Source: Streptomyces albiflavescens
GTDB taxonomy: Bacteria; Actinomycetota; Actinomycetes; Streptomycetales; Streptomycetaceae
Assembly (NCBI RefSeq): GCF_014645835.1
Contig: NZ_BMMM01000004.1
Span: 533,194 to 587,454, forward strand
Length of the DNA stretch: 54,261 nucleotides
Reading direction: 5' to 3'
The notes under the pieces were generated by a model. The model was not told the DNA's origin. It did no database searches and saw only the letters and a list, made by a program, of their open reading frames with translations. Both the position numbers and the translations under genes were made by a program. Shown here one piece after another: positions 18,012 to 26,493 of the stretch; positions within the stretch are counted from its first letter, which is position 1, and each line of letters opens with the position of its first letter.

Positions 18012-18249
18012 GGCCCAGGTGGGTGACGAGGATGCGGATCACGTCGTCGTCGATGACATACAGAACCCGGTAATCGTCGACGCGTAGGCGGCGGATGTTC
18101 GGGCCATAGGCGGTGGAGTTCGTCGGGCGCGGTGTCTTGGCGAGTGTGTCGACGGCTTCGTAGACGGCAGCGAGCCCGGCCGGGTCGTCCTTGAGGAATC
18201 GCACCGCCGCGTTCGTGGCGGCCGGTTCCCAGATGATGCTGTAGGTCAC
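18001..18249 (-). CDS. RelE/ParE-type toxin
   Basis: 82 aa. The RelE-fold pattern is visible: YSIIWEPAATNAAVRFLKDD, then the central IRRLRVDDYRVLYVIDDDVIRILVTHLG, where the Arg/Tyr pair resembles mRNA-interferase RelE proteins. The GTG start overlaps the antitoxin stop by 4 nt (GTGA), the usual arrangement for type II modules. Expected to cleave mRNA on the ribosome; activity is not shown by sequence. The C-terminus overlaps the convergent VOC gene. Confidence 0.9.
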   Translation of the reverse strand: MTYSIIWEPAATNAAVRFLKDDPAGLAAVYEAVDTLAKTPRPTNSTAYGPNIRRLRVDDYRVLYVIDDDVIRILVTHLGLTP

Positions 18250-18497
18250 GGACGCAGCCCCAGCATGCGTCCGACCTCCTCGTGCGGGATGCCTTCGCCG
18301 AGTGCGCCCTCAGCCTTGCGCCGCTGGTAATCGGCGACGGCGAGGGCGTCTTCGAGATCCTCTATCACCTGGGGAGAGACGAGGAGCGCGGCGACGTGGC
18401 CGTGGTCGGTGAGGGCGATGGTCTCCCGGCCGTGAGCGGCGCGACGCACGAGGTCGCCGAGCTGGGAGCGGGCCGCACTGATCGCGATCTCGGTCAT
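18246..18497 (-). CDS. Phd/YefM-type antitoxin
   Basis: 83 aa from ATG 18497. Phd/YefM features: EIAISAARSQLGDLVRRAAHGRE followed by ALTDHGHVAALLVS, then a C-terminal helical tail that would bind the toxin. Upstream in-frame codons would read into the candidate operator, so the internal ATG is preferred. No clear ribosome site precedes it, so it may be translated leaderless. Antitoxin precedes toxin with a 4-nt overlap. Confidence 0.88.
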   Translation of the reverse strand: MTEIAISAARSQLGDLVRRAAHGRETIALTDHGHVAALLVSPQVIEDLEDALAVADYQRRKAEGALGEGIPHEEVGRMLGLRP

Positions 18498-18509
18498 GCG
18501 CGGATAGTG

Positions 18510-18529
18510 CCACAAGGTGAATGTTGTGG
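18510..18529. promoter_or_regulatory. Candidate autoregulatory operator of the toxin-antitoxin pair
   Basis: Inverted repeat CCACAA-N8-TTGTGG, 12 bp upstream of the antitoxin ATG. Type II antitoxin-toxin complexes usually repress their own promoter at such sites. Confidence 0.6.
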
Positions 18530-18554
18530 TCAATCCTGCCCCATGGCTCCACTC

Positions 18555-19235
18555 TCAGCTCTTGCGATGTCCTATCAAGCGCGGCTTCGGCTCCAGGCCG
18601 TCCAGGCCGTGCCAGGCGAGGTTCACCAGATGGGCGGCGACCTCGGCCTTGCGGGGCTTGCGGACGTCGAGCCACCACTGGCCCGTCAGCGCGACCATGC
18701 CGACCAGGGCCTGGGCGTACAGCGGGGCCAGCTTCGGGTCGAAGCCACGGCTCTTGAACTCGCGGCCCAGGATGTCCTCCACCTGGGTGGCGATGTCGGA
18801 GATGAGCGAGGCGAAGGAGCCCGTCGACTGGGGGATGGGGGAGTCGCGGACCAGGATGCGGAAGCCGTCCGTGTACTCCTCGATGTAGTCCAGGAGGGCG
18901 AACGCGGCCTGTTCGCAGAGCTCACGGGGGTGGCCCGCGGTCAGCGAACCCGTCACCATGTCCAGCAGACGGCGCATCTCGCGGTCCACCACCACCGCGT
19001 ACAGGCCCTCCTTGCCGCCGAAGTGCTCGTACACCACCGGCTTGGAGACGCCGGCCTTCGCCGCGATCTCCTCCACCGACGTGCCCTCGAAGCCCTTGGC
19101 CGCGAACAGGGTGCGGCCGATCTCCAGCAGCTGCTGACGGCGCTCGGCGCCGGTCATGCGGGTGCGGCGCGCGCGCCGAGGCTTCTCATTGCTGCTCGAG
19201 GTGCTGCTGGAGTCGGTCGCCACGCCGTCAATCAT
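18555..19235 (-). CDS. TetR family regulator cotranscribed with the desaturase
   Basis: 226 aa. The N-terminal TetR helix-turn-helix covers about residues 30-80 (RRQQLLEIGRTLFAAKGFEGTS, then IAAKAGVSKPVVYEHFGGKEGLY), preceded by a Ser-rich, Arg-rich tail. ATG 19235 overlaps the desaturase stop by 4 nt (ATGA). Probably represses the desaturase operon in response to acyl-CoA or fatty acid state, like DesT or FasR-type proteins (inference). Tandem candidate operators lie at 20354-20382. Confidence 0.9.
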   Translation of the reverse strand: MIDGVATDSSSTSSSNEKPRRARRTRMTGAERRQQLLEIGRTLFAAKGFEGTSVEEIAAKAGVSKPVVYEHFGGKEGLYAVVVDREMRRLLDMVTGSLTAGHPRELCEQAAFALLDYIEEYTDGFRILVRDSPIPQSTGSFASLISDIATQVEDILGREFKSRGFDPKLAPLYAQALVGMVALTGQWWLDVRKPRKAEVAAHLVNLAWHGLDGLEPKPRLIGHRKS

Positions 19236-20245
19236 GCCGCTTCGGCGGGTTCCGTCTTGCGTCGGGAGCCGGTCCCGTCGGTATTGCGGCGGGAATCGAT
19301 ACGCGAGCGTGACGGCCAGCGCACGTCGTACGCCCAGCCCAGCTGCTCGCACCAGCGGATGATCCGGGCCGAGGAGTCCAGCTGGCCGCGCTCCACGCCG
19401 TGCCGCGCGGAGGTCGGGTCGGCGTGGTGCAGGTTGTGCCAGGACTCGCCGCAGGAGAGCACGGCCAGCCACCACACGTTGCCCGAACGGTCACGCGACT
19501 TGAAGGGGCGCTTGCCCACCGCGTGGCAGATCGAGTTGATCGACCAGGTCACATGGTGCAGCAGTGCCACCCGAACGAGTGAGCCCCAGAAGAAACCGGT
19601 GAACGCGCCCCACCACGACATCGTCGCCAGACCGCCGATCAGCGGGGGAAGGGCCAGGGAGAGCATGGTCCAGTAGATGAACTGACGCGAGATCGCGCGG
19701 ATCGCCGGGTCCTTGATCAGATCCGGTGCGTACTTCTCCTGCGGGGTCTGCTCCTCGTCGAACATCCAGGCGATGTGCGCCCACCACAGGCCCTTCATCA
19801 GCGCCGGAACCGTCTCGCCGAAGCGCCATGGTGAATGCGGGTCGCCCTCCGCGTCGGAGAACTTGTGGTGCTTGCGGTGGTCGGCGACCCAGCGCACGAG
19901 GGGCCCCTCCACCGCCATCGAACCGGCGATGGCGAGCGCGATCCGCAGCGGGCGTTTCGCCTTGAAGGAACCGTGCGTGAAGTAGCGGTGGAAGCCGATC
20001 GTGATGCCGTGGCAGCCCAGGTAGTAGAAGAAGACCAGCAGGCCGAGATCCAGCCAGCTCACCCCCCAGCCCCAGGCCAGAGGCACCGCTGCGACCAGCG
20101 CCAGGAACGGGACGGTGATGAAGAGGAGAAGTGTGATCTGTTCGAGTGACCGCTTCTGCTCGCCGCCCAGTGTGGCGGAGGGGAGCGGAGTGCCGCCGTC
20201 GTTCCCCTGCGGGGCGTCGTCGATCACATCGGAGCTCGTGGTCAT
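19232..20245 (-). CDS. Membrane acyl-CoA (delta-9 type) fatty acid desaturase
   Basis: 337 aa integral membrane di-iron enzyme that introduces a double bond into acyl chains. All three histidine boxes are present: HRYFTH (86-91), HRKHH (123-127) and HNLHH (270-274). Hydrophobic segments lie at about 38-58, 66-84, 102-112 and 195-235. It is the first gene of a two-gene operon with TetR, reading away from ppc across a 333-bp region. Confidence 0.95.
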   Translation of the reverse strand: MTTSSDVIDDAPQGNDGGTPLPSATLGGEQKRSLEQITLLLFITVPFLALVAAVPLAWGWGVSWLDLGLLVFFYYLGCHGITIGFHRYFTHGSFKAKRPLRIALAIAGSMAVEGPLVRWVADHRKHHKFSDAEGDPHSPWRFGETVPALMKGLWWAHIAWMFDEEQTPQEKYAPDLIKDPAIRAISRQFIYWTMLSLALPPLIGGLATMSWWGAFTGFFWGSLVRVALLHHVTWSINSICHAVGKRPFKSRDRSGNVWWLAVLSCGESWHNLHHADPTSARHGVERGQLDSSARIIRWCEQLGWAYDVRWPSRSRIDSRRNTDGTGSRRKTEPAEAA

Positions 20246-20578
20246 GGGCGTCCCCTGTGGGGTTCGAGGGTGAAGGCAGATGTCCGGGGAGAGGGTTGAG
20301 CCAGAAGTCCGGGGTACGGATCCCAGGGTCCTCCCGTCATCTGACGAGAGTACCTACGCTTCCGTAACCTACGGCGTCGTAAGTATGGCAGCGCGTAGCC
20401 CGGCGGCAAGAGCCCGTGAGCCTGCGCGCCCGCATGGACACCTATCCTTGGAGTCGGTCGGACAGCGCGGTCCGTTCTGATTTCTTCCCGGATGCCACGT
20501 GCCTAAGCGGCACCCGCCGCGCGGTCACCACCCGGGTTCCCTCCCAGACGAGCTTCAACACTGCAAGGAGCCGCACCT
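20246..20578. promoter_or_regulatory. Divergent desaturase/ppc control region
   Basis: 333 bp without a supported gene. It holds two tandem CTACG-N4-CGTAA elements (20354-20367 and 20369-20382) and the ppc ribosome site AAGGAG at 20564-20569. The minus side should carry the desaturase promoter. Confidence 0.65.
20354..20382. promoter_or_regulatory. Tandem TetR-type operators
   Basis: Two copies of CTACG-N4-CGTAA offset by exactly 15 bp. Each is an imperfect palindrome of the kind bound by TetR-family fatty-acid regulators. Confidence 0.65.
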
Positions 20579-23323
20579 GTGAGCAGTGCCGACGACCAGA
20601 CCACCACGACCAGCAGCGAGCTGCGCGCCGACATCCGCCGCTTGGGCGATCTGCTGGGCGAGACCCTCGTCCGGCAGGAGGGCCCGGAGCTGCTGGAACT
20701 GGTCGAGAAGGTCCGCCGACTGACCCGCGAGGACGGCGAGGCCGCCGCCGAACTGCTGCGTGGCACGGAGCTGGAGACCGCGGCCAAGCTGGTCCGCGCC
20801 TTCTCGACGTACTTCCATCTGGCGAACGTGACCGAGCAGGTGCACCGCGGCCGCGAGCTGCGGGCCAAGCGCGCCGCCGAGGGCGGTCTGCTCGCCCGTA
20901 CGGCCGACCGGCTCAAGGACGCCGACCCCGAGCACCTGCGTCAGACGGTCAAGAACCTCAACGTCCGTCCGGTGTTCACGGCTCACCCGACGGAGGCCGC
21001 GCGCCGTTCCGTGCTGAACAAGCTGCGCCGTATCGCCGCGCTGCTGGAGACCCCGGTCATCGAGGCCGACCGCCGCCGGTACGACACCCGGCTGGCGGAG
21101 AACATCGACCTGGTGTGGCAGACCGACGAACTGCGTGTGGTGCGTCCGGAGCCCGCCGACGAGGCCCGCAACGCCATCTACTACCTGGACGAGCTGCACG
21201 CCGGCGCGGTCGGCGACGTGCTGGAGGACCTGACGGCGGAGCTGGAGCGCGTCGGCGTCCAGCTCCCGGACGACACGCGTCCGCTGACCTTCGGCACCTG
21301 GATCGGCGGTGACCGGGACGGCAACCCGAACGTCACCCCGGACGTCACCTGGGACGTGCTGATCCTGCAGCACGAGCACGGCATCAACGACGCGCTGGAG
21401 CTGATCGACGAGCTGCGGGGCTTCCTGTCGAACTCGATCCGCTACACGGGTGCGACGGAGGAGCTGCTGGAGTCGTTGCGGACGGATCTGGAGCGGCTGC
21501 CGGAGATCAGCCCGCGTTACAAGCGGCTGAACGCGGAGGAGCCCTACCGGCTGAAGGCGACCTGCATCCGGCAGAAGCTGGAGAACACCAAGCAGCGCCT
21601 GGCCAAGGGCACCCCGCACGAGGACGGGCGGGACTACCTGGGCACGGCCGAGCTGCTGCGGGATCTGACGCTGCTCCAGACCTCGCTGCGCGAGCACCGG
21701 GGCGCACTGTTCGCCGACGGCCGGATGAACCGGACGATCCGCACGCTGGCCGCCTTCGGTCTGCAGCTCGCGACCATGGACGTACGCGAGCATGCGGACG
21801 CCCACCATCACGCACTCGGCCAGCTCTTCGACCGCCTCGGTGAGGAGTCCTGGCGGTACGTCGACATGCCCCGCGACTACCGTGCCAAGCTGCTCGCCAA
21901 GGAGCTGCGGTCCCGGCGGCCCCTCGCGCCCACTCCCGCGCCGCTCGACGCCGCAGGTCACAAGACCCTTGGCGTGTTCGAGACGGTCAAGAAGGCGTTG
22001 GGGATCTTCGGGCCGGAGGTGATCGAGTCCTACATCATCTCGATGTGCCAGGGCGCCGACGACGTGTTCGCGGCGGCGGTCCTCGCCCGTGAGGCGGGGC
22101 TGCTGGACCTGCACGCGGGCTGGGCGAAGATCGGCATCGTGCCGCTGCTGGAGACCACCGACGAACTGAAGGCCGCCGACACCATCCTGGAGGACATGCT
22201 CTCCGACCCCTCCTACCGGCGCCTGGTCGCTCTGCGCGGAGACGTCCAGGAGGTCATGCTCGGCTACTCGGACTCCTCCAAGTTCGGCGGCATCACCACC
22301 TCGCAGTGGGAGATCCACCGCGCCCAGCGTCGGCTGCGTGACGTCGCCCACCGCTACGGCGTACGCCTTCGCCTGTTCCACGGCCGCGGCGGCACCGTCG
22401 GCCGGGGCGGCGGCCCCTCGCACGACGCGATCCTCGCGCAGCCCTGGGGCACCCTGGAGGGCGAGATCAAGGTGACCGAGCAGGGCGAGGTCATCTCCGA
22501 CAAGTACCTGGTGCCCTCGCTCGCGAGGGAGAACCTGGAACTGACGGTCGCCGCCACCCTGCAGGCCTCCGCCCTGCACACCGCACCCCGCCAGTCGGAC
22601 GAGGCGCTGGCCCGCTGGGACGCCGCGATGGACGTCGTCTCGGACGCCGCGCACGACGCCTACCGCAAGCTGGTCGAGGACCCCGACCTGCCCGCGTACT
22701 TCTTCGCCGCCACCCCCGTCGACCAGCTCGCCGACCTCCACCTCGGCTCGCGGCCCTCCCGCCGCCCCGACTCCGGGGCCGGGCTGGACGGGCTGCGCGC
22801 CATCCCGTGGGTGTTCGGCTGGACCCAGTCCCGGCAGATCGTGCCCGGCTGGTTCGGCGTCGGCTCAGGGCTCAAGGCGCTGCGCGAGGCGGGCCTGCGG
22901 CAGGAAGGGGACACCGTGCTCGACGAGATGCACGCCCAGTGGCACTTCTTCCGCAACTTCCTGTCCAACGTCGAGATGACGCTGGCCAAGACCGACCTGC
23001 GGATCGCCCGCCACTACGTGGACACCCTCGTGCCCGACGAGCTGAAGCACGTGTTCGCCACCATCGAGGCCGAGCACGAACTCACCGTCCGCGAGGTGCT
23101 CCGCATCACCGGCGGCGAGAAGCTCCTGGACACCAACCCGGTCCTCCAGCAGACCTTCGCCATCCGCGACGCCTACCTGGACCCGATCTCCTACCTCCAG
23201 GTCGCCCTCCTCAAGCGCCAGCGCGATGAGGCAGCCGCCGGTGCGGAGCCGGACCCGCTGCTGTCGCGGGCGCTGCTCCTGACGGTGAACGGTGTGGCGG
23301 CGGGGCTGCGCAACACCGGCTGA
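20579..23323 (+). CDS. ppc: Phosphoenolpyruvate carboxylase
   Basis: 914 aa. Carboxylates PEP to oxaloacetate, replenishing the TCA cycle. Catalytic His in VFTAHPTEA (H136), the [10 protein letters not shown] block, the [11 protein letters not shown] block, the glycine-rich [14 protein letters not shown] loop and the conserved C-terminal RNTG are all present. Length is typical of bacterial enzymes. GTG start with AAGGAG 9 nt upstream. Monocistronic: a 20-bp perfect hairpin follows at 23337. Confidence 0.98.
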   Translation: MSSADDQTTTTSSELRADIRRLGDLLGETLVRQEGPELLELVEKVRRLTREDGEAAAELLRGTELETAAKLVRAFSTYFHLANVTEQVHRGRELRAKRAAEGGLLARTADRLKDADPEHLRQTVKNLNVRPVFTAHPTEAARRSVLNKLRRIAALLETPVIEADRRRYDTRLAENIDLVWQTDELRVVRPEPADEARNAIYYLDELHAGAVGDVLEDLTAELERVGVQLPDDTRPLTFGTWIGGDRDGNPNVTPDVTWDVLILQHEHGINDALELIDELRGFLSNSIRYTGATEELLESLRTDLERLPEISPRYKRLNAEEPYRLKATCIRQKLENTKQRLAKGTPHEDGRDYLGTAELLRDLTLLQTSLREHRGALFADGRMNRTIRTLAAFGLQLATMDVREHADAHHHALGQLFDRLGEESWRYVDMPRDYRAKLLAKELRSRRPLAPTPAPLDAAGHKTLGVFETVKKALGIFGPEVIESYIISMCQGADDVFAAAVLAREAGLLDLHAGWAKIGIVPLLETTDELKAADTILEDMLSDPSYRRLVALRGDVQEVMLGYSDSSKFGGITTSQWEIHRAQRRLRDVAHRYGVRLRLFHGRGGTVGRGGGPSHDAILAQPWGTLEGEIKVTEQGEVISDKYLVPSLARENLELTVAATLQASALHTAPRQSDEALARWDAAMDVVSDAAHDAYRKLVEDPDLPAYFFAATPVDQLADLHLGSRPSRRPDSGAGLDGLRAIPWVFGWTQSRQIVPGWFGVGSGLKALREAGLRQEGDTVLDEMHAQWHFFRNFLSNVEMTLAKTDLRIARHYVDTLVPDELKHVFATIEAEHELTVREVLRITGGEKLLDTNPVLQQTFAIRDAYLDPISYLQVALLKRQRDEAAAGAEPDPLLSRALLLTVNGVAAGLRNTG

Positions 23324-23336
23324 TCGTCCGCGCGTC

Positions 23337-23376
23337 GGCGGTGCCCCCGTGCTCGTACGAGCACGGGGGCACCGCC
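23337..23376. terminator. Perfect 40-nt palindrome, bidirectional terminator
   Basis: Two 20-nt arms meet with no spacer, followed by TTTC. It sits between the convergent ppc and sortase-substrate genes. Confidence 0.85.
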
Positions 23377-23385
23377 TTTCGTATG

Positions 23386-24057
23386 TCAGGCGTTGTTCGC
23401 CCTGCGGCGGCGGAACACCAGGTAGCCGCCCGCCGCGACGAGCGCGGCCGCGGCGGCCGACAGAGCGCCGACCGGCGCGCTGCTGCCGGTCTCGGCGAGG
23501 TCGCCGCCGCCCTGCGCGGACGGGGAGGAGGACGCCGACGGGGCCGCCTCCGCGCTCTCACCGGGGGCGGGCGAGGTGGGGGACGCGCTCGCTCCGGCCG
23601 TGCTCGTCGGTGAGGCGGACGAAGACGGCGTGGAGCCGCCTTCCTGCTCGTCCGCGCAGTCGGTCCAGAAGACCTTGTGCTTGGCCGCGCCCTTCTCGCC
23701 GTCGAAGTTCCAGAACAGCTTGTAGTGGCCGTCGGGCAGGGACAGGTCGTCCGTGCGGCCGTGGCCCTCGGCGTCCAGCGTGAGCGCGCCGGACTTCACG
23801 GTCTCGCCCTTGGTCGCGGCGGTCGGGGCCCAGGCCTCGATGTGCCAGTCGACCTGCTGGACGCCGTCGAAGCCGAAGGCGTCGAGGTAGAAGGTGCAGA
23901 CGTGCGGCTCGTTCTTGCGGAGTTCCTCGCCGGTGGTGGCGTCGTGGATCTTCACGGTGCCGTTGTCGCCGGGGGCGGTGGCGTGGGCGGAGGGGGCGAT
24001 CAGGAGCACTGCGGATGCGCCGGCGACGAGAGCGCCGGCGCGCGTGAGGGTACGCAT
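23386..24057 (-). CDS. Sortase-anchored (LAETG) surface protein
   Basis: 223 aa. A signal peptide (about 1-27, cleavage after AHA) is followed by a secreted domain (about 28-135) with a likely C54-C134 disulfide, then a Ser/Pro/Thr/Ala-rich wall-spanning stretch, the sorting motif LAETG at 187-191, a hydrophobic helix and an RRRR tail. The LAxTG motif fits Streptomyces class E sortases. The outer domain is not assigned to a named family. It is convergent with ppc across the palindrome. Confidence 0.88.
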   Translation of the reverse strand: MRTLTRAGALVAGASAVLLIAPSAHATAPGDNGTVKIHDATTGEELRKNEPHVCTFYLDAFGFDGVQQVDWHIEAWAPTAATKGETVKSGALTLDAEGHGRTDDLSLPDGHYKLFWNFDGEKGAAKHKVFWTDCADEQEGGSTPSSSASPTSTAGASASPTSPAPGESAEAAPSASSSPSAQGGGDLAETGSSAPVGALSAAAAALVAAGGYLVFRRRRANNA

Positions 24058-24257
24058 GGGCAGTCCATCTTCGAGAGGAGAAACGGAAGATGTGGAGGGG
24101 GCGGCTCAGCTTCCTGAATCGCTGACTATCGGTCAAGCGGAAGAAAGTCCCTCGTGTGCCATGTGTCGCGCATCGCCCCAATAGTCACGGATAACGATCA
24201 GGGAACGCACAGGTCTTCCATGGATGTGAAGACGATCTCCGGCCGGGAAACCCCAGA

Positions 24258-24767
24258 TCAGAGCGCCAGGAACGTGACCGTCAGCTGAGCGGCCCCCAGT
24301 CCCGCCATCACCCACGCCACGCGCGTGAGGCGCAGGCCGCCCGCGACCACCACCGAGGCGAGCAGCAGGGCGCCCCCGAGGGGCACCCAGGCGTAGAGGA
24401 GACCGGCGGGTCCGCTGCGGACGACGTCGCTGCTGCCGGGTTTCACCGTGACCGTGTACGTCTGGCCCTTCTTCACCGCCACCGACTGCTCGATGGTGAC
24501 GCGGGCCCGCGCCTTGGAACCGGCCGAGGTCGGCGTGTAGGGCCCCGTACACCGGTCGCCCGAGCACGCCTGCACGGCCATCGTGCCCTGCTCCCGGCCC
24601 TTGCTCAGCATCACGTGCTGGGCGGTGCCCCAGGAGGCCCAGACGCCCGCGATCAGGATCAGCCCCGCGACGGCACCCATCGCCGCGAGCCGTCCGAACC
24701 GCAGCGCCGCGCCGGCGTTCTGACGGGAGCCTCGACTTGTGGTGACGGCAGGCATGGCCGGGATCAT
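24258..24767 (-). CDS. Membrane protein of unknown function
   Basis: 169 aa. One helix at about 28-48 (AAMGAVAGLILIAGVWASW), a loop of about 65 residues with a C-x4-C pair (CSGDRC), then two closely spaced hydrophobic segments near the C-terminus (LLYAWVPLGGALLLASVVVAG and VAWVMAGLGAAQLTVTFLAL). No family is recognised. Start is uncertain: ATG 24767 or ATG 24755, neither with a clear ribosome site. Same strand as the sortase substrate and pth, but separated by 200 and 135 bp. Confidence 0.7.
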   Translation of the reverse strand: MIPAMPAVTTSRGSRQNAGAALRFGRLAAMGAVAGLILIAGVWASWGTAQHVMLSKGREQGTMAVQACSGDRCTGPYTPTSAGSKARARVTIEQSVAVKKGQTYTVTVKPGSSDVVRSGPAGLLYAWVPLGGALLLASVVVAGGLRLTRVAWVMAGLGAAQLTVTFLAL

Positions 24768-24902
24768 TGGCCATGGCCGTGCGCGCGGTCAACTCCTGTC
24801 GGGCCCGGTGGGCGGACAAGTCGGCAGTTGTACGCGTACTTCGACTGCCGGCGATCCACGATCCGGCTGTCGGCGAGTGGTACGCGGAGTGGTACGCGCC
24901 GC

Positions 24903-25499
24903 CTACGAGTTGTACGTGCTCTGCGCCCGCTCCAGGCCCTCGATCACGAGGCATTCCACGGCGTCCGCCGCGCGGTCCACGAAGTAGTCGAGCTCCTTGC
25001 GCTCCGCCGACGCGAAGTCCTTCAGCACGAAGTCGGCGACCTGCATCCGGCCCGGAGGGCGCCCGATGCCGAACCGCACCCGGTGGTAGTCCGGGCCCAT
25101 CGCCTTCGTCATCGACTTCAGCCCGTTGTGGCCGTTGTCGCCGCCGCCGAGCTTGAGGCGCAGGACGCCGTAGTCGATGTCCAGCTCGTCGTGGACGGCG
25201 ACGATGTTCGCCACCGGCACCTTGTAGAAGTCCCGCAGCGCGTTCACCGGGCCGCCGGACAGGTTCATGTACGACATCGGCTTGGCCAGGATCACCCGGC
25301 GGTTCGCCGGACCGGGCGGGCCGATACGCCCCTCGATCACCTGCGCCTGCGCCTTCCCGGCCCGCTTGAACTTCCCGCCGATCCGCTCGGCCAGCAGGTC
25401 GGCGACCATGAAGCCCACGTTGTGCCGGTTCATGGCGTACTCGGGTCCGGGGTTGCCGAGGCCCACGATCAGCCAGGGGGCGTTGGCGTCGGTCGTCAC
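24903..25499 (-). CDS. pth: Peptidyl-tRNA hydrolase
   Basis: 198 aa. Releases tRNA from prematurely dropped peptidyl-tRNA. The [12 protein letters not shown] motif, the catalytic His in NRHNVGF (H26), [10 protein letters not shown] and the HDELDIDYG acid block are present. GTG 25499 is chosen because AAGGAG lies 8 nt upstream; a longer in-frame start at 25529 would include that ribosome site. It follows rplY on the same strand across a hairpin, a standard actinobacterial pairing. Confidence 0.97.
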   Translation of the reverse strand: MTTDANAPWLIVGLGNPGPEYAMNRHNVGFMVADLLAERIGGKFKRAGKAQAQVIEGRIGPPGPANRRVILAKPMSYMNLSGGPVNALRDFYKVPVANIVAVHDELDIDYGVLRLKLGGGDNGHNGLKSMTKAMGPDYHRVRFGIGRPPGRMQVADFVLKDFASAERKELDYFVDRAADAVECLVIEGLERAQSTYNS

Positions 25500-25571
25500 G
25501 TCCGCTTCTCCTTCATGCCAGACCTTCAACCTTCATACGAGGCTCGCACGGCGCTTTGTTCGTCGACGTTG

Positions 25572-25605
25572 CGCTCGTACGACGCTTTCGCTCGTACGAC
25601 GCTTT
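25572..25605 (+). repeat. 17-bp perfect tandem duplication in the rplY-pth gap
   Basis: Two adjacent copies of CGCTCGTACGACGCTTT (25572-25588 and 25589-25605), between the rplY terminator and pth. Confidence 0.85.
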
Positions 25606-25613
25606 ATACGCGG

Positions 25614-25644
25614 CAGCCGCCGCTCCCTCGAGGAGCGGCGGCTG
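25614..25644 (-). terminator. Hairpin after rplY
   Basis: 13-bp perfect arms CAGCCGCCGCTCC/GGAGCGGCGGCTG with a five-base loop, 22 bp past the rplY stop. Confidence 0.75.
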
Positions 25645-25665
25645 ACGGACGGGAATCCGGGAGGA

Positions 25666-26259
25666 TCAGGCCTCGGCGGCCTCGGTCTCGCCCTCGGCAC
25701 CCTCGGCGGTCGGCTCCTCGGCCTGGGCGGCCAGGACCTGCAGGACGACGGCGTCCTCGTCGATGGCCAGCGTGGTGCCCGCGGGGAGCGGGATGTCCTT
25801 GGCGTGGACGGAGGCGCCGGCCTCAAGGCCCTCGACGGAGACGGTGACCGACTCGGGGATGTGCGTGGCCTCGGCCTCGACGGTCAGGGTGTTGAGCACG
25901 TGCTCCAGCAGGTTGCCGCCGGCGGCCAGCTCGCCCTCGGTCTGGACCGGGACCTCGACGGTGACCTTCTCGCCGCGCTTCACGAGGAGCAGGTCGACGT
26001 GCACGAGGTAGCCCTTGATCGCGTCACGCTGGACGGCCTTCGGGATCGCCAGCTCGGTCTTGCCGTCGACGTCCAGGGAGAGCAGGACGTTCGGGGTGCG
26101 CAGGGCGAGCAGCAGGTCGTGGCCCGGAAGCGTCACGTGGACCGGCTCGGCACCGTGACCGTAGACAACCGCGGGGACCTTGTTCTCGCGGCGGATGCGG
26201 CGGGCAGCGCCCTTGCCGAACTCGGTACGGGTCTGGGCGGCGAGCTTGACCTCGGACAT
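25666..26259 (-). CDS. rplY: 50S ribosomal protein L25 (CTC type)
   Basis: 197 aa, the long L25/general-stress CTC form that binds 5S rRNA. The N-terminal L25 domain begins VKLAAQTRTEFGKGAARRIRRENKVPAVVYG; the C-terminal beta-rich TL5 domain ends in an acidic Glu/Ala tail. ATG 26259 is preferred over GTG 26265 because GGAG lies 5 nt upstream of the ATG. It lies between prsA and pth in the usual order. Confidence 0.96.
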   Translation of the reverse strand: MSEVKLAAQTRTEFGKGAARRIRRENKVPAVVYGHGAEPVHVTLPGHDLLLALRTPNVLLSLDVDGKTELAIPKAVQRDAIKGYLVHVDLLLVKRGEKVTVEVPVQTEGELAAGGNLLEHVLNTLTVEAEATHIPESVTVSVEGLEAGASVHAKDIPLPAGTTLAIDEDAVVLQVLAAQAEEPTAEGAEGETEAAEA

Positions 26260-26287
26260 GTTCACTCCTCGTAGATCTTGGGGATGA

Positions 26288-26330
26288 GGTTCCCCCCTGC
26301 TCGAACGAAGTCGAGAACTTGGGGGAGGTC
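26288..26330 (-). repeat. Dispersed short repeat (CCCCCCTG-CTCGA-GTCGAGA-TTGGGGGAGG family), copy A
   Basis: Partly self-complementary element just upstream of rplY. A close relative lies at 32054-32094 inside the SUKH-3 gene. I recognise this family from Streptomyces intergenic regions (memory). Confidence 0.7.
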
Positions 26331-26402
26331 ACCCGGCCAAAACCATCGGCCTGCTACGAAGAGCGCGTCGATAACGGATCGCCGTACTCGCCTTTTACAG
26401 CG

Positions 26403-26457
26403 GTACGGCCTCCCTCGCCGAGCAACTGTGACAGCTTACGCGGCGGGGAGGCCGTAC
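26403..26457 (-). terminator. Two-tier hairpin after prsA
   Basis: Outer arms of 12 bp (26403-26414 with 26446-26457) and an inner CGCCG/CGGCG pair, lying 36 bp beyond the prsA stop. Confidence 0.75.
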
Positions 26458-26493
26458 AAGAAATCGATCTAGGGGATCGAGGGGTTCGAGGGC

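Noticed and set aside
18246..18533. Longer antitoxin starting upstream of ATG 18497
   Set aside because: It would run across the CCACAA/TTGTGG operator, and the added residues do not fit Phd/YefM N-termini.
24133..24954. A minus-strand frame overlapping the unknown membrane protein
   Set aside because: Out-of-frame Arg/Gly-rich translation; the overlapping frame at 24258-24767 has credible membrane helices.
25500..25529. Earlier start for pth
   Set aside because: It would place the AAGGAG ribosome site inside the coding region; GTG 25499 is ideally spaced.
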